This document shows positions 17,742 to 25,668 of a stretch of DNA of 64,000 bases, piece by piece. Under the pieces are notes generated by a model that saw only the letters and a program-made list of their open reading frames with translations, was not told where the DNA came from and did not search any database. Within the stretch, counting starts at the first letter, position 1; each line of letters begins with the position of its first letter. The translations under genes and the position numbers were made by a program. This stretch comes from Candidatus Saccharibacteria bacterium UBA6039 (lineage in GTDB: Bacteria > Patescibacteriota > Saccharimonadia > Saccharimonadales > Saccharimonadaceae): contig DIZB01000030.1 of assembly GCA_002427805.1 (NCBI GenBank), forward strand, positions 1 through 64,000, written 5' to 3'.

Positions 17742-17978
17742 ATGCATAATAAAAAGCTCTATGGTACCGCGACAGTCGGTACAAAAGGACAAATCGTTAT
17801 CCCGGCAGATGCACGGGAAGAGCTTAGTATTACGGCTGGCGATCGACTCTACGTTGTCGGCACTCAGGGTAAAGGCGTCATAGGACTCATCAAAGAAGAA
17901 ATGCTCGAAGAATTTATTGAGCAGATGAACCTACAAGTTGAAAACTTCAAAGCGTTCAAAAACAAGAAAGAGAAATAA
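17742..17978 (+). CDS. AbrB/MazE/SpoVT-type DNA-binding protein
   Basis: 78 residues. The swapped-hairpin beta fold is visible as YGTATVGTKGQIVIPADARE followed by LSITAGDRLYVVG. The C-terminal half is a charged helix. RBS AGGA about 7 nt before ATG. The MFS pump gene starts 3 bp after its stop, so this is most likely the local regulator of the pump. It could also be an antitoxin, but no toxin gene is adjacent. Confidence 0.88.
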   Translation: MHNKKLYGTATVGTKGQIVIPADAREELSITAGDRLYVVGTQGKGVIGLIKEEMLEEFIEQMNLQVENFKAFKNKKEK

Positions 17979-17981
17979 CAT

Positions 17982-19673
17982 ATGAATCACCATCTAGCTC
18001 TTCGTAGCAAAATTATTATTATGTTGTCTGTCATGGCCAGCCTTTTTTTGGTTGCCCTTGACCAAACGATCATTTCAACAGCCCTTGGCAAGATCGTCCA
18101 GGACTTTAACGCCTTTGACTCTTTGAGCTGGATTGTCACCGCTTACTTACTCACAACGACCATTACGGTACCTATTGCAGGAAAGCTCTCAGACCTATTT
18201 GGCCGCCGCCGCATTCTCTTAATTGGAGTGGCGATCTTCGGTATCGGTTCGATTTTGAGTGGTGCGAGCCCAAGTGTTATTTGGCTGATCGGAGCAAGAG
18301 CCCTGCAGGGTATTGGCGGTGGTATTATTACTGCCAACGCATTCACGATTGTTGGCGATCTCTTCGCAGCTCGTGAAAGGGGACGATGGCAGGGACTTAT
18401 CGGTGCAGTATTTGGTATTGCGTCGGTTGTTGGACCACTTCTTGGTGGATTCCTGACTGATGGTAATCATCTCCTTGGGTTAACGACCGACTGGCGTTGG
18501 ACATTCTGGATTAATGCTCCAGTTGCAGTGATCGCTTTTATTGTCATCGCTATTATTTGCCCTCCACTTAAGCACGACAACAAACCGCGTGTCGACTACT
18601 TCGGTGCAGGCCTCGTTGCAGTGTTCCTCGCAACACTCATCTTGGCAGTTGATAATACCGGTCAAATCTTCTCAGGTCTTCTTAGCTCAACGGGGCTAAG
18701 TTTAGTTGGACTCCGTGTTATTATGTACGCCATTTGTGCACTGACACTCGGCGCACTTATAATTGTCGAGCGTCGCGCAAGTGAGCCAATCATTAACCTT
18801 CGCTTCTTTAAAAATCGTAACTACTCGATTCTTACGATTATCGCCTTACTCCACGGCGCAGCCTTCCTTGGTGCCATTTTGTACCTTACACAGTTTAACC
18901 AGCAAGTTTTTGGCGCAACGCCAACGCAGTCAGGCCTGATGCTTCTTCCACTCATGGCAGGCCTCATGACAGCGAGCATTGGTACTGGCCAGATTGTGTC
19001 TCGACTTGGTAAATACAAAGCAATCATCGTGTCAGGTTTTATTATTATGACCAGTTCGATTACACTGTTCACCCTGCTAACACCGACATCGAGCTACTTA
19101 TTTGAAGCAATTGTTATGGTATTTACAGGCCTCGGCGTAGGTATGGCTATGCCGATTATGAACCTTGCGGTACAAAATGAGTTTGAGTTGAAAGATCTTG
19201 GTGCTGCAACGAGTTCCGTACAGTTATTTAGAAGCCTTGGCTCAACTGTCGGTACGGCAGTCTTTGGCAGCCTACTCACAATTGGTATTGCCTCTAGCCT
19301 TGGCGACATGAAAAACGACCCGTATATTCAAACGCTACGTCAGTCGCCACAGTCGAGCCAGATCATTTCGAGTACAACTGATGCAAACGATCTTTTGAAC
19401 GTTAACTCTCCAGCGGTGAAGTCGCACATTACTAGTGGCTTTGAAAAGAGCATTATCACATTGCCTGCGCCTGTCCAAAAAGCAGCAACGGATACCTTCA
19501 CAACTCATCAAAACAACTATAGTAAAAAGATTGTGGATGCATTTAGTAGTAGTCTCAAGACGATCTTTACGGTTGCTGCTAGTATCGTTGCCGTTGGTGC
19601 AATCTTGACTTGGTTTATTAAAGAAAAACCACTTGCCTCAGCTCGTATTAGTGATACTCCTAGCGAAATCTAA
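17982..19673 (+). CDS. MFS drug/proton antiporter, DHA2 (EmrB/QacA) family, 14 TM
   Basis: 563 residues. The N-terminal LDQTIISTALGKIVQDF is motif D1 of DHA2 pumps. GKLSDLFGRRRILLIG is motif A, and GARALQGIGGGIITANAF with GPLLGGFLTD is motif C-like. Fourteen predicted helices with a hydrophilic loop of about 90 residues before the last one. Exports amphiphilic compounds by proton exchange in the family; the substrate is not evident. Co-transcribed with the AbrB-like regulator. Confidence 0.92.
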   Translation: MNHHLALRSKIIIMLSVMASLFLVALDQTIISTALGKIVQDFNAFDSLSWIVTAYLLTTTITVPIAGKLSDLFGRRRILLIGVAIFGIGSILSGASPSVIWLIGARALQGIGGGIITANAFTIVGDLFAARERGRWQGLIGAVFGIASVVGPLLGGFLTDGNHLLGLTTDWRWTFWINAPVAVIAFIVIAIICPPLKHDNKPRVDYFGAGLVAVFLATLILAVDNTGQIFSGLLSSTGLSLVGLRVIMYAICALTLGALIIVERRASEPIINLRFFKNRNYSILTIIALLHGAAFLGAILYLTQFNQQVFGATPTQSGLMLLPLMAGLMTASIGTGQIVSRLGKYKAIIVSGFIIMTSSITLFTLLTPTSSYLFEAIVMVFTGLGVGMAMPIMNLAVQNEFELKDLGAATSSVQLFRSLGSTVGTAVFGSLLTIGIASSLGDMKNDPYIQTLRQSPQSSQIISSTTDANDLLNVNSPAVKSHITSGFEKSIITLPAPVQKAATDTFTTHQNNYSKKIVDAFSSSLKTIFTVAASIVAVGAILTWFIKEKPLASARISDTPSEI

Positions 19674-19742
19674 TAACCTCTTGCATGGCCCAATCATAAG
19701 GGCTATGATGGAAGCAATAGCGGTATCGCAACACGCGCATTC

Positions 19743-19771
19743 TTGACTAGTGTCCCTCAATTTGGTAGTAT
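19743..19771 (+). promoter_or_regulatory. Candidate promoter of a small transcription unit
   Basis: TTGACT (19743-19748), 17-bp spacer, TAGTAT (19766-19771). It is followed by a leader of about 75 nt, the 30-codon ORF at 19855 and a terminator at 20004. The stretch 19674-19742 holds only a weak hairpin (CATGGCCC / GGGCTATG, 19684-19707) with no T-run. Confidence 0.45.
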
Positions 19772-19854
19772 AAATGATGTGTCTCGCGCCAAAACATTTA
19801 ATTTAAAGGTCGAAGCGCGTGAGGCTGTACGTTAGTACAAGGAGTAAAAATCAC

Positions 19855-19947
19855 ATGCCAATAGCAATCGAATTTGTGCCTTCAAGGCGCAAAAAGATCG
19901 CCGTGGATGTGGTGCCTGCCGAATGGCAACTGTATATTGCACAGTAG
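19855..19947 (+). CDS. Possible 30-residue peptide
   Basis: ATG 19855 has AAGGAG about 10 nt upstream. The product is MPIAIEFVPSRRKKIAVDVV followed by ten more residues, basic in the middle. No family is recognised. Support comes from the complete small unit around it: promoter, ribosome site, ORF, a GACAAG hairpin (19973-19990) and a strong terminator. It may instead be a non-coding RNA. Confidence 0.35.
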   Translation: MPIAIEFVPSRRKKIAVDVVPAEWQLYIAQ

Positions 19948-20003
19948 AATCGTTTGATTCAAATCCGATGTCTTGTCTTCTGACAAGATGTTACAAACAA
20001 AAG

Positions 20004-20033
20004 AAAACACCCCAAGGCACCGGGGTGTTTTTG
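20004..20033. terminator. Bidirectional terminator between small unit and dsbA-like gene
   Basis: Stem AAAACACCCC / GGGGTGTTTT around 20004-20031 with loop AAGGCACC, T-run on the plus strand and A-run giving a T-run on the minus strand. Serves the plus-strand small unit and the end of the minus-strand thioredoxin-like gene. Confidence 0.85.
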
Positions 20034-20048
20034 CTTTCTATAGATCTT

Positions 20049-20765
20049 TTATTCGGCCGTTGGGGTAAAGACCGGAGGTGTAATACCAGCTTTTGCCAGC
20101 TCAGCATTAATCGCATCAGCGAACTTTGCTTCGTCACTCCATACGCTACTGTCTAGTTTCACACCATCAAGGTAGAACGTAGGGGTTGAGTCAACGTTAA
20201 TCTTTTTAGCAATTGCTTGGTCATACGATATCTTTTGGTTCACTGCTGTATCATCGAGGCTCGCCAGGAACTTGGTTTTATCAACACCAATAGTCGTTGC
20301 GTAACCGGCAAAAGCATTTGTTCGATCATCGCCGGTGAGGTTCTCCCATGCGGCTTGGTTTTCGTAGAGAATGTTGTGCATCTCCCAGTACTTTCCATTG
20401 AGTCCGGCAGCCTCAGCAGCACCTGCTGCAGCACGGGCATTAGGGTGGATTGTCGTAAGAGGGAAGTTACGGAAGACAAACGAAATTTGGCCTTTGTAGG
20501 CTTCAGATAACGTCTTTACGCGTGGGTATGCACCACCACAGCCAGGACACTGGAAGTCACCATATTCAATAAGTGTTACTTTACTCGCAGCCAGGCCAAA
20601 TACATGGTCGGCAATGTTACCGTTTGTCTTAGACGCTACTTGAATCGCATTCTCATCAACTTTGCTGACATCGACTTGTGGGTTGGCATTACGCGATGAT
20701 ATAACAAGCGCGGTTAAAAGCCCTACAACAACAACAGCAAAAATAATCCAGGTTCGTTTACTCAC
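20049..20765 (-). CDS. DsbA-family thiol-disulfide oxidoreductase, membrane-tethered
   Basis: 238 residues. N-terminal anchor (WIIFAVVVVGLLTALVIS), then a thioredoxin fold with active site CPGC in LIEYGDFQCPGCGGAYPRV, an inserted helical domain, and the cis-Pro loop STPTFYLDG. Introduces or shuffles disulfides in exported proteins such as the pilin at 50219, which has several Cys. GTG start with AAGGAG upstream. TATACT about 30 nt upstream. Confidence 0.9.
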   Translation of the reverse strand: MSKRTWIIFAVVVVGLLTALVISSRNANPQVDVSKVDENAIQVASKTNGNIADHVFGLAASKVTLIEYGDFQCPGCGGAYPRVKTLSEAYKGQISFVFRNFPLTTIHPNARAAAGAAEAAGLNGKYWEMHNILYENQAAWENLTGDDRTNAFAGYATTIGVDKTKFLASLDDTAVNQKISYDQAIAKKINVDSTPTFYLDGVKLDSSVWSDEAKFADAINAELAKAGITPPVFTPTAE

Positions 20766-20825
20766 ACTACACTCCTTTTTTTACTGTATCTAGTATATCA
20801 AAGTGGGTGATATAGTAGGGATATA

Positions 20826-21776
20826 ATGTTTACGTTTCTCGTCATACTCAGTATTCTCGTCTTTCTGAAACTTGTTATAGTGGCTGCGATGAGACCGTAT
20901 ATGGCTCCTTTACAAGATCGATCGGGCGTTCGGTCGCTCGTCCAGATTTCGCAGGCGCTCCTCCTGAGCATTTTCACGATTCTTGTGGTCGTCACTTTCG
21001 GATGGCTCCTTGGAATAATAATTGTCATAGTAATAGTGCTCCTGCACGGGTCTCTTGGCCGCATTTCATTTGTCGCCCGGATTGCTCACAAGCTTTATGG
21101 TGTGTATGAGCCTCATCTTATAACGTTTGCTCATCGTCATCCAAAGGTACTGGGAGTGATTGGGATGTATACAATCGAAGACGAACGTGCGCCGCTACGG
21201 TTTGAATCGCGCGATGAACTCCATGAGTTGGTGTCCTCGTCAGTCGGTGTATTGAGTGCAAACGAGAAAAAACTTCTTACACATAGTTTATCGTTTTCAG
21301 AGCAGTTGGTGAGTAGTGTCATGACGCCAAGTAGCGCAATTACCTCGATTAAAAAGTCAGAGTTTTTGGGCCCACTGACACTTGATGAACTTCATAAGAC
21401 TGGCCACAGTAGGCTTCCTGTGATTGATCAAGATATTGACCACATTGTGGGAGTATTATACCTTCAAAATTTATTAGCACTCGACATTAAACACTCTATG
21501 ACAGCTGAAAAAGCTATGGAACCACGCGTCTTTTACATACGTGAAGATCAAACATTGCAGCATGCGTTGGCCGCATTTTTACGAACTCACCATCACCTTC
21601 TTATCGTTATAAACGAATATCGAGAAACAGTGGGGCTTCTTACGCTTGAAGACGTCATTGAGGCGCTACTCGGTCGAAAGATTATTGATGAATTCGACTC
21701 CCATGAAGATAAACGCACAGTGGCTCTTCGTAATCCGCATGATAATAACGAACCAAAGAACCACGAAGACGTCTAG
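20826..21776 (+). CDS. CBS-domain membrane protein (CNNM/CorC-like, shortened membrane part)
   Basis: 316 residues. Two or three N-terminal helices (about 1-85) replace the full CNNM domain. A linker with a VLSANEKKLL / MTPSSAITSI region precedes a CBS pair (residues about 165-285) containing HSRLPVIDQDIDHIVGVLY and HLLIVINEYRETVGLLTLEDVIEALLG. CNNM/CorC proteins handle Mg2+; here the short membrane part makes transport uncertain. TATAGT ends 9 nt before ATG. Confidence 0.82.
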   Translation: MFTFLVILSILVFLKLVIVAAMRPYMAPLQDRSGVRSLVQISQALLLSIFTILVVVTFGWLLGIIIVIVIVLLHGSLGRISFVARIAHKLYGVYEPHLITFAHRHPKVLGVIGMYTIEDERAPLRFESRDELHELVSSSVGVLSANEKKLLTHSLSFSEQLVSSVMTPSSAITSIKKSEFLGPLTLDELHKTGHSRLPVIDQDIDHIVGVLYLQNLLALDIKHSMTAEKAMEPRVFYIREDQTLQHALAAFLRTHHHLLIVINEYRETVGLLTLEDVIEALLGRKIIDEFDSHEDKRTVALRNPHDNNEPKNHEDV

Positions 21777-21813
21777 CTTTATAGAGGTCACAGTGCTACA
21801 CTAAACAGTAATT

Positions 21814-23127
21814 ATGACACGAACATTAGTACGAGATATTCCTTCAAAAATTGGTGAGACCATTACTATTCGAGGATGGTTACACAAAAAACGGCTACTG
21901 GGCGGTCTGAACTTCATCACGCTTCGTGATCGTAGTGGGCTTGCGCAGACACTGATTATTGGTGATGAGCTCGAAAAGCTACGTGGCTTACAAATTGGCT
22001 CTGTGCTCTCGCTCACGGGTACGGTTGTGAGTGACGAACGTGCACCAGGCGGTTCAGAGCTGCACGAGGTATCTGTACTTGTTGAAGTACCAGTCACTGA
22101 AGAACCACCGATTGAAATCGATAAGCCAATTTCACATAAGTCTGAGCATCTCGACACACTGTTTGAAAACAGAGTTCTTAATATTCGTAACCTAAATGAA
22201 CAAAAAATATTTAAGATCCGCGCAGATCTCACGCGCTATATTCGTGAGTTTTTAAATACGAAAGAATTTATTGAAATCGATACACCAAAGCTGCTTGCCG
22301 AAGCAACCGAGGGTGGCGCAGAAGTCTTTAAGCTCGATTATTTTGGTAAAACAGCCACACTTGCGCAAAGCCCACAGTTTTATAAGCAAATTATGGTTGG
22401 CGCCTTTGAGCGCGTCTATGAAATTGGACACAGCTACAGGGCAGAGCCAAGTGCAACGACACGTCACCTAACAGAACTTACTATGCTTGATATTGAGATG
22501 GGCTTTGTTGATAGTCACGACGAAGTACTCGATATGGTCGGTGATATGACACAGTCGACTTTGCGCCGCGTCTATGATGAACATGCTGATGACCTTAAAA
22601 GCCTCAATGCACCGGAGTTGCAGCTCGCTGAAGATGGAGTGGTGCCGCGGTTTACAATTGCGGACATTCACCGTATGTATACTGAAGCAACAAAGACAGA
22701 CACAACGAACGAAAAGGATCTTATTCCAGATGAGGAGCGTTGGATTTCTGACTATGCGCGTAAGAACTTAGGTACTGATCTGGTATACGCAATTCGCTTC
22801 CCTGAAGTTGCTGGTAAGTTTTATCATAAGTTTGACCGAGAAGATGGTACAGTCCTCTGGGGTGACCTCCTTTTTAGGGGTCTTGAGATCGCAACAGTTC
22901 CACTTCGTGAGAACAACTATGAAAAAATGATTGAGCAGATGGAACACGCTGGCCTTGATATTACACACGAAGGCTTCAAATATTATCTTCAGGCATTTAA
23001 GTTCGGCCTACCACAACATGGTGGTTGTGGGTTTGGCATTGATCGTTTGGTACAAAAGACGATTGGTCTTTCGAACGTCAAAGAAGCAACACTCTTCCCA
23101 CGTGATATTAATCGTTTAACGCCGTAA
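21814..23127 (+). CDS. aspS: Aspartyl-tRNA synthetase, archaeal/eukaryal type
   Basis: Charges tRNA-Asp (and, in non-discriminating enzymes, tRNA-Asn). OB-fold at 1-105 (ETITIRGWLHKKRLLGGLNF), class II motif 2 RVYEIGHSYRAEPSATTRHL, motif 3 HGGCGFGIDRLVQ. At 437 residues without the GAD insertion domain it is the compact archaeal type, not the bacterial type of about 590 residues. This is common in several Patescibacteria. Followed 5 bp later by a small ORF. Confidence 0.95.
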   Translation: MTRTLVRDIPSKIGETITIRGWLHKKRLLGGLNFITLRDRSGLAQTLIIGDELEKLRGLQIGSVLSLTGTVVSDERAPGGSELHEVSVLVEVPVTEEPPIEIDKPISHKSEHLDTLFENRVLNIRNLNEQKIFKIRADLTRYIREFLNTKEFIEIDTPKLLAEATEGGAEVFKLDYFGKTATLAQSPQFYKQIMVGAFERVYEIGHSYRAEPSATTRHLTELTMLDIEMGFVDSHDEVLDMVGDMTQSTLRRVYDEHADDLKSLNAPELQLAEDGVVPRFTIADIHRMYTEATKTDTTNEKDLIPDEERWISDYARKNLGTDLVYAIRFPEVAGKFYHKFDREDGTVLWGDLLFRGLEIATVPLRENNYEKMIEQMEHAGLDITHEGFKYYLQAFKFGLPQHGGCGFGIDRLVQKTIGLSNVKEATLFPRDINRLTP

Positions 23128-23132
23128 TTAGT

Positions 23133-23261
23133 ATGTCGGCTGAAAACATATCACCTGATCGTATTCAGGAAGAACTAAAAGCACACGAGGTAGATTTTAG
23201 ACGTCGAAAATGGCGACGGCTTGGCTATATCATTGGCTACATAGTGAGCGAGCGTATCTAA
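23133..23261 (+). CDS. Small basic protein, 42 residues
   Basis: ORF starting 5 bp after aspS: MSAENISPDRIQEELKAHEV, then a basic patch (FRRRKWRRLG) and a hydrophobic end YIIGYIVSERI. It may be a small amphipathic or membrane-associated protein translated with aspS. No family recognised. Confidence 0.45.
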   Translation: MSAENISPDRIQEELKAHEVDFRRRKWRRLGYIIGYIVSERI

Positions 23262-23346
23262 TCGATAGCAATCAGCACGTTCCATTTAAAAAGCTCAACC
23301 AAGACCGCAACCCTAGCGAATAACCACAAGTGGTATACTAAAACCT

Positions 23347-23841
23347 ATGCAAGATGAATTGACGGCAATAGTCCTCGAGCCGGCCGCTCCCGTATCGGCC
23401 GTTCCGTATGTCAGCAAAAAAGTACATAAACAACGTCACTTTTTGGCGGTCTTTTTCTTTAGTTTTATGTGGGGAGCTTTTGGTGTTGATCGATTTTATC
23501 TAGGGAAAACTGGTACAGGCATTTTAAAGCTTGTTACATTTGGTGGACTTGGCATATGGGCAATTACTGATCTCGCAATTATTATGTCTGGTGCGATGCG
23601 AGACAAACAAGGCAACGAAATGCTAGAAGCAGCTACATACAAGAAGTTCGCTTCACGCACCGTGTTGTGGTTTGCAATTATTCTTGGAGTAACCATACTT
23701 GTAAGCGGCATATCGGCAATCATGACAATATCTGATCTTGTGACGAACTTTCAAAGTGGTGGCATTCAAAACTTACTACCAAAAGGAGTCAGTATTCCTG
23801 GTCTTGACCAAATAACCTCCGGTCAGATTCAAACGCAGTAG
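23347..23841 (+). CDS. TM2-domain membrane protein
   Basis: 164 residues. The TM2 domain (about 30-85) has FFFSFMWGAFGVDRFYLGKTG and GILKLVTFGGLGIWAITDL with the DRFYLG signature. A third helix (about 100-125) follows, then a polar tail. Function of TM2 proteins in bacteria is unknown. TATACT (23334-23339) ends exactly 7 nt before ATG with no ribosome site, a clear leaderless candidate. Confidence 0.9.
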   Translation: MQDELTAIVLEPAAPVSAVPYVSKKVHKQRHFLAVFFFSFMWGAFGVDRFYLGKTGTGILKLVTFGGLGIWAITDLAIIMSGAMRDKQGNEMLEAATYKKFASRTVLWFAIILGVTILVSGISAIMTISDLVTNFQSGGIQNLLPKGVSIPGLDQITSGQIQTQ

Positions 23842-23853
23842 AAAATTCGCCTG

Positions 23854-24477
23854 TCACACAATTGGCTTATTATCGAGGGATTGCCAGACATACCAACTTG
23901 CAACTGATTCATACGGGTGCCAGTTATTTTTGTGAGCTATAGCAGTGATCTCATCCGGGGTTGGTGAGTGGTCAAGATCGTATAGCTTTCGTATGCCATT
24001 CTTAATGCCAAGGTCACCAATAGGAAGTACGTCGAGGCGGCCCATGCAAAACATTAAGAACATGTGGACCGTCCATACCCCGACGCCTTTTATTTGGGTT
24101 AACTCTTTTATAACTTCATCGCTTGTAAGTGCGTCGAGATGATCAAATGTAACTGTTCCATCGAGTACTTTGAGTGCGAGGTCTTGGATGTAACCGCCTT
24201 TCTGCCGCGAGAGTCCAACAGCGCGGAGTTGCTCAATATCAACTTGTAAGATCTGATCAGGTGCTGGAAAGTCATCACCAGGAAACAAATCAACAAATCG
24301 CTTCAAGATTGTACTGGCTGCCTTGACACTGAGTTGTTGAGAGACGATACTCTCAACGAGTTTCTGATAGTACTTTTTGTGTGGTGTAAAAGTTGGTAAA
24401 GCACCACCTGCAATAACTCTGGCAAGAATTGGATCTTGGCCATTAAGGTGTGAGATGGCCGCCTGAATGCCGCTCAT
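23854..24477 (-). CDS. DNA-3-methyladenine glycosylase II-like (AlkA-type HhH-GPD)
   Basis: Removes alkylated purines. 207 residues, without the N-terminal AlkA domain. Seen: YYQKLVESIVSQQLSVKAAS, the helix-hairpin-helix LTQIKGVGVWTVHMFLMFC and the catalytic Asp region VLPIGDLGIKNGI. Last gene of a minus-strand operon msrA - MBL-fold - alkA; its ATG directly abuts the MBL stop. The company of msrA suggests an oxidative or chemical damage response. Confidence 0.9.
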   Translation of the reverse strand: MSGIQAAISHLNGQDPILARVIAGGALPTFTPHKKYYQKLVESIVSQQLSVKAASTILKRFVDLFPGDDFPAPDQILQVDIEQLRAVGLSRQKGGYIQDLALKVLDGTVTFDHLDALTSDEVIKELTQIKGVGVWTVHMFLMFCMGRLDVLPIGDLGIKNGIRKLYDLDHSPTPDEITAIAHKNNWHPYESVASWYVWQSLDNKPIV

Positions 24478-25110
24478 TTAAATTTCGATTGACCCGTCGA
24501 GTCGTTGGTAGGTAATTGCATAGGGGCTCGCTAGTAATGGAACTAAACGATCAACGATACCATTGCCAGCAGACGAATAAATTGCATCATGAGTAGGGAA
24601 GACAAGACGTGGCTTTGTAGCAATCATAAAGTCAATTGCTTCGCTGAATTTTAGCCATGGAGCGCTTACGGGCAGCGCAAGTACATCAACCGTTTCTGGA
24701 GCAGGTGCGAAGGAATCCCCCGGATAGTAAAGGCGATGATTGATCATGACACCAAAATTATTAATGAGAGGAATCGTAGGGTAAATAACAGCATGCGTGC
24801 CACCAGTGAATTGAAGCTCAAACGGTCCAACTGTAAAGCTTTCATTTGGCTCGGCAATATGACCCTCGTGGTCGGGCATGTGGGTGATGACCTCGCTCGT
24901 CGATATAAGAATGGACGTAGGGTTGAGGTCGTATATGGCTGCAAGCACATCTGGATCGAAATGGTCGGCATGTTCGTGTGTAACAACAATAGCAACGACG
25001 TGCTCAGGCACAATGAAATCTGGGCTTATGCCACCAGGATCGACGACGAGCACCTTCCCATCTTTTTCGAGCGTAAAACACGCATGTCCGTATTTCGTCA
25101 GCTTCATCAT
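24478..25110 (-). CDS. MBL-fold metal-dependent hydrolase (UlaG-like)
   Basis: 210 residues. Metal site THEHADHFD (HxHxDH), further ligands GGTHAVIYP, YYPGDSFAP and FPTHDAIYS. Matches the L-ascorbate-6-phosphate-lactonase-like branch by sequence style only; substrate unknown. It overlaps msrA's last base pair region and abuts alkA, so it is the middle gene of the operon. Confidence 0.88.
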   Translation of the reverse strand: MMKLTKYGHACFTLEKDGKVLVVDPGGISPDFIVPEHVVAIVVTHEHADHFDPDVLAAIYDLNPTSILISTSEVITHMPDHEGHIAEPNESFTVGPFELQFTGGTHAVIYPTIPLINNFGVMINHRLYYPGDSFAPAPETVDVLALPVSAPWLKFSEAIDFMIATKPRLVFPTHDAIYSSAGNGIVDRLVPLLASPYAITYQRLDGSIEI

Positions 25111-25634
25111 TAATCCTTAAACCATTTTGTGTATGCAGATCGCGCTTTGACAATCTTTGGCGTAATCACGATGGAGCAGTAACCATTACCTGGGTTTTTA
25201 TTGAAGTAATCTTGGTGGTAGTCTTCGGCATTATAAAACACATTAAGGGGTTTCAGCTCAGTTACGATTGGGTTATCCCAATGGCTTTTGGCGCGCTCGA
25301 GCGCTGCTTCAAAGGCTGCTTTCTGTGTGTCGTCACTGTAGTACATAGCAGAACGGTACTGCGTGCCAACATCGTTACCCTGACGGTTGAGTGTTGTTGG
25401 ATCGTGAATCAAGAAGAAAAGATCAAGAATTGTATCAGCTGGGATAATCGATTCATCAAAGGTAATTTGAACGGCTTCCGTGTGACCAGTCTCGCCTGAC
25501 GAAACTTGCTCATACGTTGGATTGGTTGTGCCGCCACCAGCGTAGCCACTCACAACCGACTCGACACCTTTTAATCGTCGATACACAGCATCTAAGCACC
25601 AAAAACATCCTCCAGCAATAACGTATGTTGTCAT
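25110..25634 (-). CDS. msrA: Peptide-methionine (S)-S-oxide reductase
   Basis: Repairs oxidised methionine. Active site GGCFWCLDAVYRRLKGV with the catalytic Cys, then GYAGGGTTNPTYEQVSSGET, GNDVGTQYRSAMYY and EDYHQDYF. 174 residues, full length for a stand-alone MsrA; no MsrB fusion. TATAAT (25646-25641) ends 6 nt before ATG, so the transcript is probably leaderless. Confidence 0.97.
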   Translation of the reverse strand: MTTYVIAGGCFWCLDAVYRRLKGVESVVSGYAGGGTTNPTYEQVSSGETGHTEAVQITFDESIIPADTILDLFFLIHDPTTLNRQGNDVGTQYRSAMYYSDDTQKAAFEAALERAKSHWDNPIVTELKPLNVFYNAEDYHQDYFNKNPGNGYCSIVITPKIVKARSAYTKWFKD

Positions 25635-25640
25635 GCCTCT

Positions 25641-25662
25641 ATTATACGCCTTACGCTATAAT
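25641..25662. promoter_or_regulatory. Divergent back-to-back -10 elements
   Basis: Minus strand TATAAT at 25646-25641 serves msrA; plus strand TATAAT at 25657-25662 serves the serine hydrolase. Each ends 6 nt before its ATG. The two -10 boxes are about 10 bp apart, so polymerases should exclude each other. Confidence 0.7.
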
Positions 25663-25668
25663 GATTAT

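Noticed and set aside
24736..25113. Plus-strand 125-codon frame over the MBL-fold gene
   Set aside because: Antisense shadow; the minus-strand protein has the full HxHxDH metal site.
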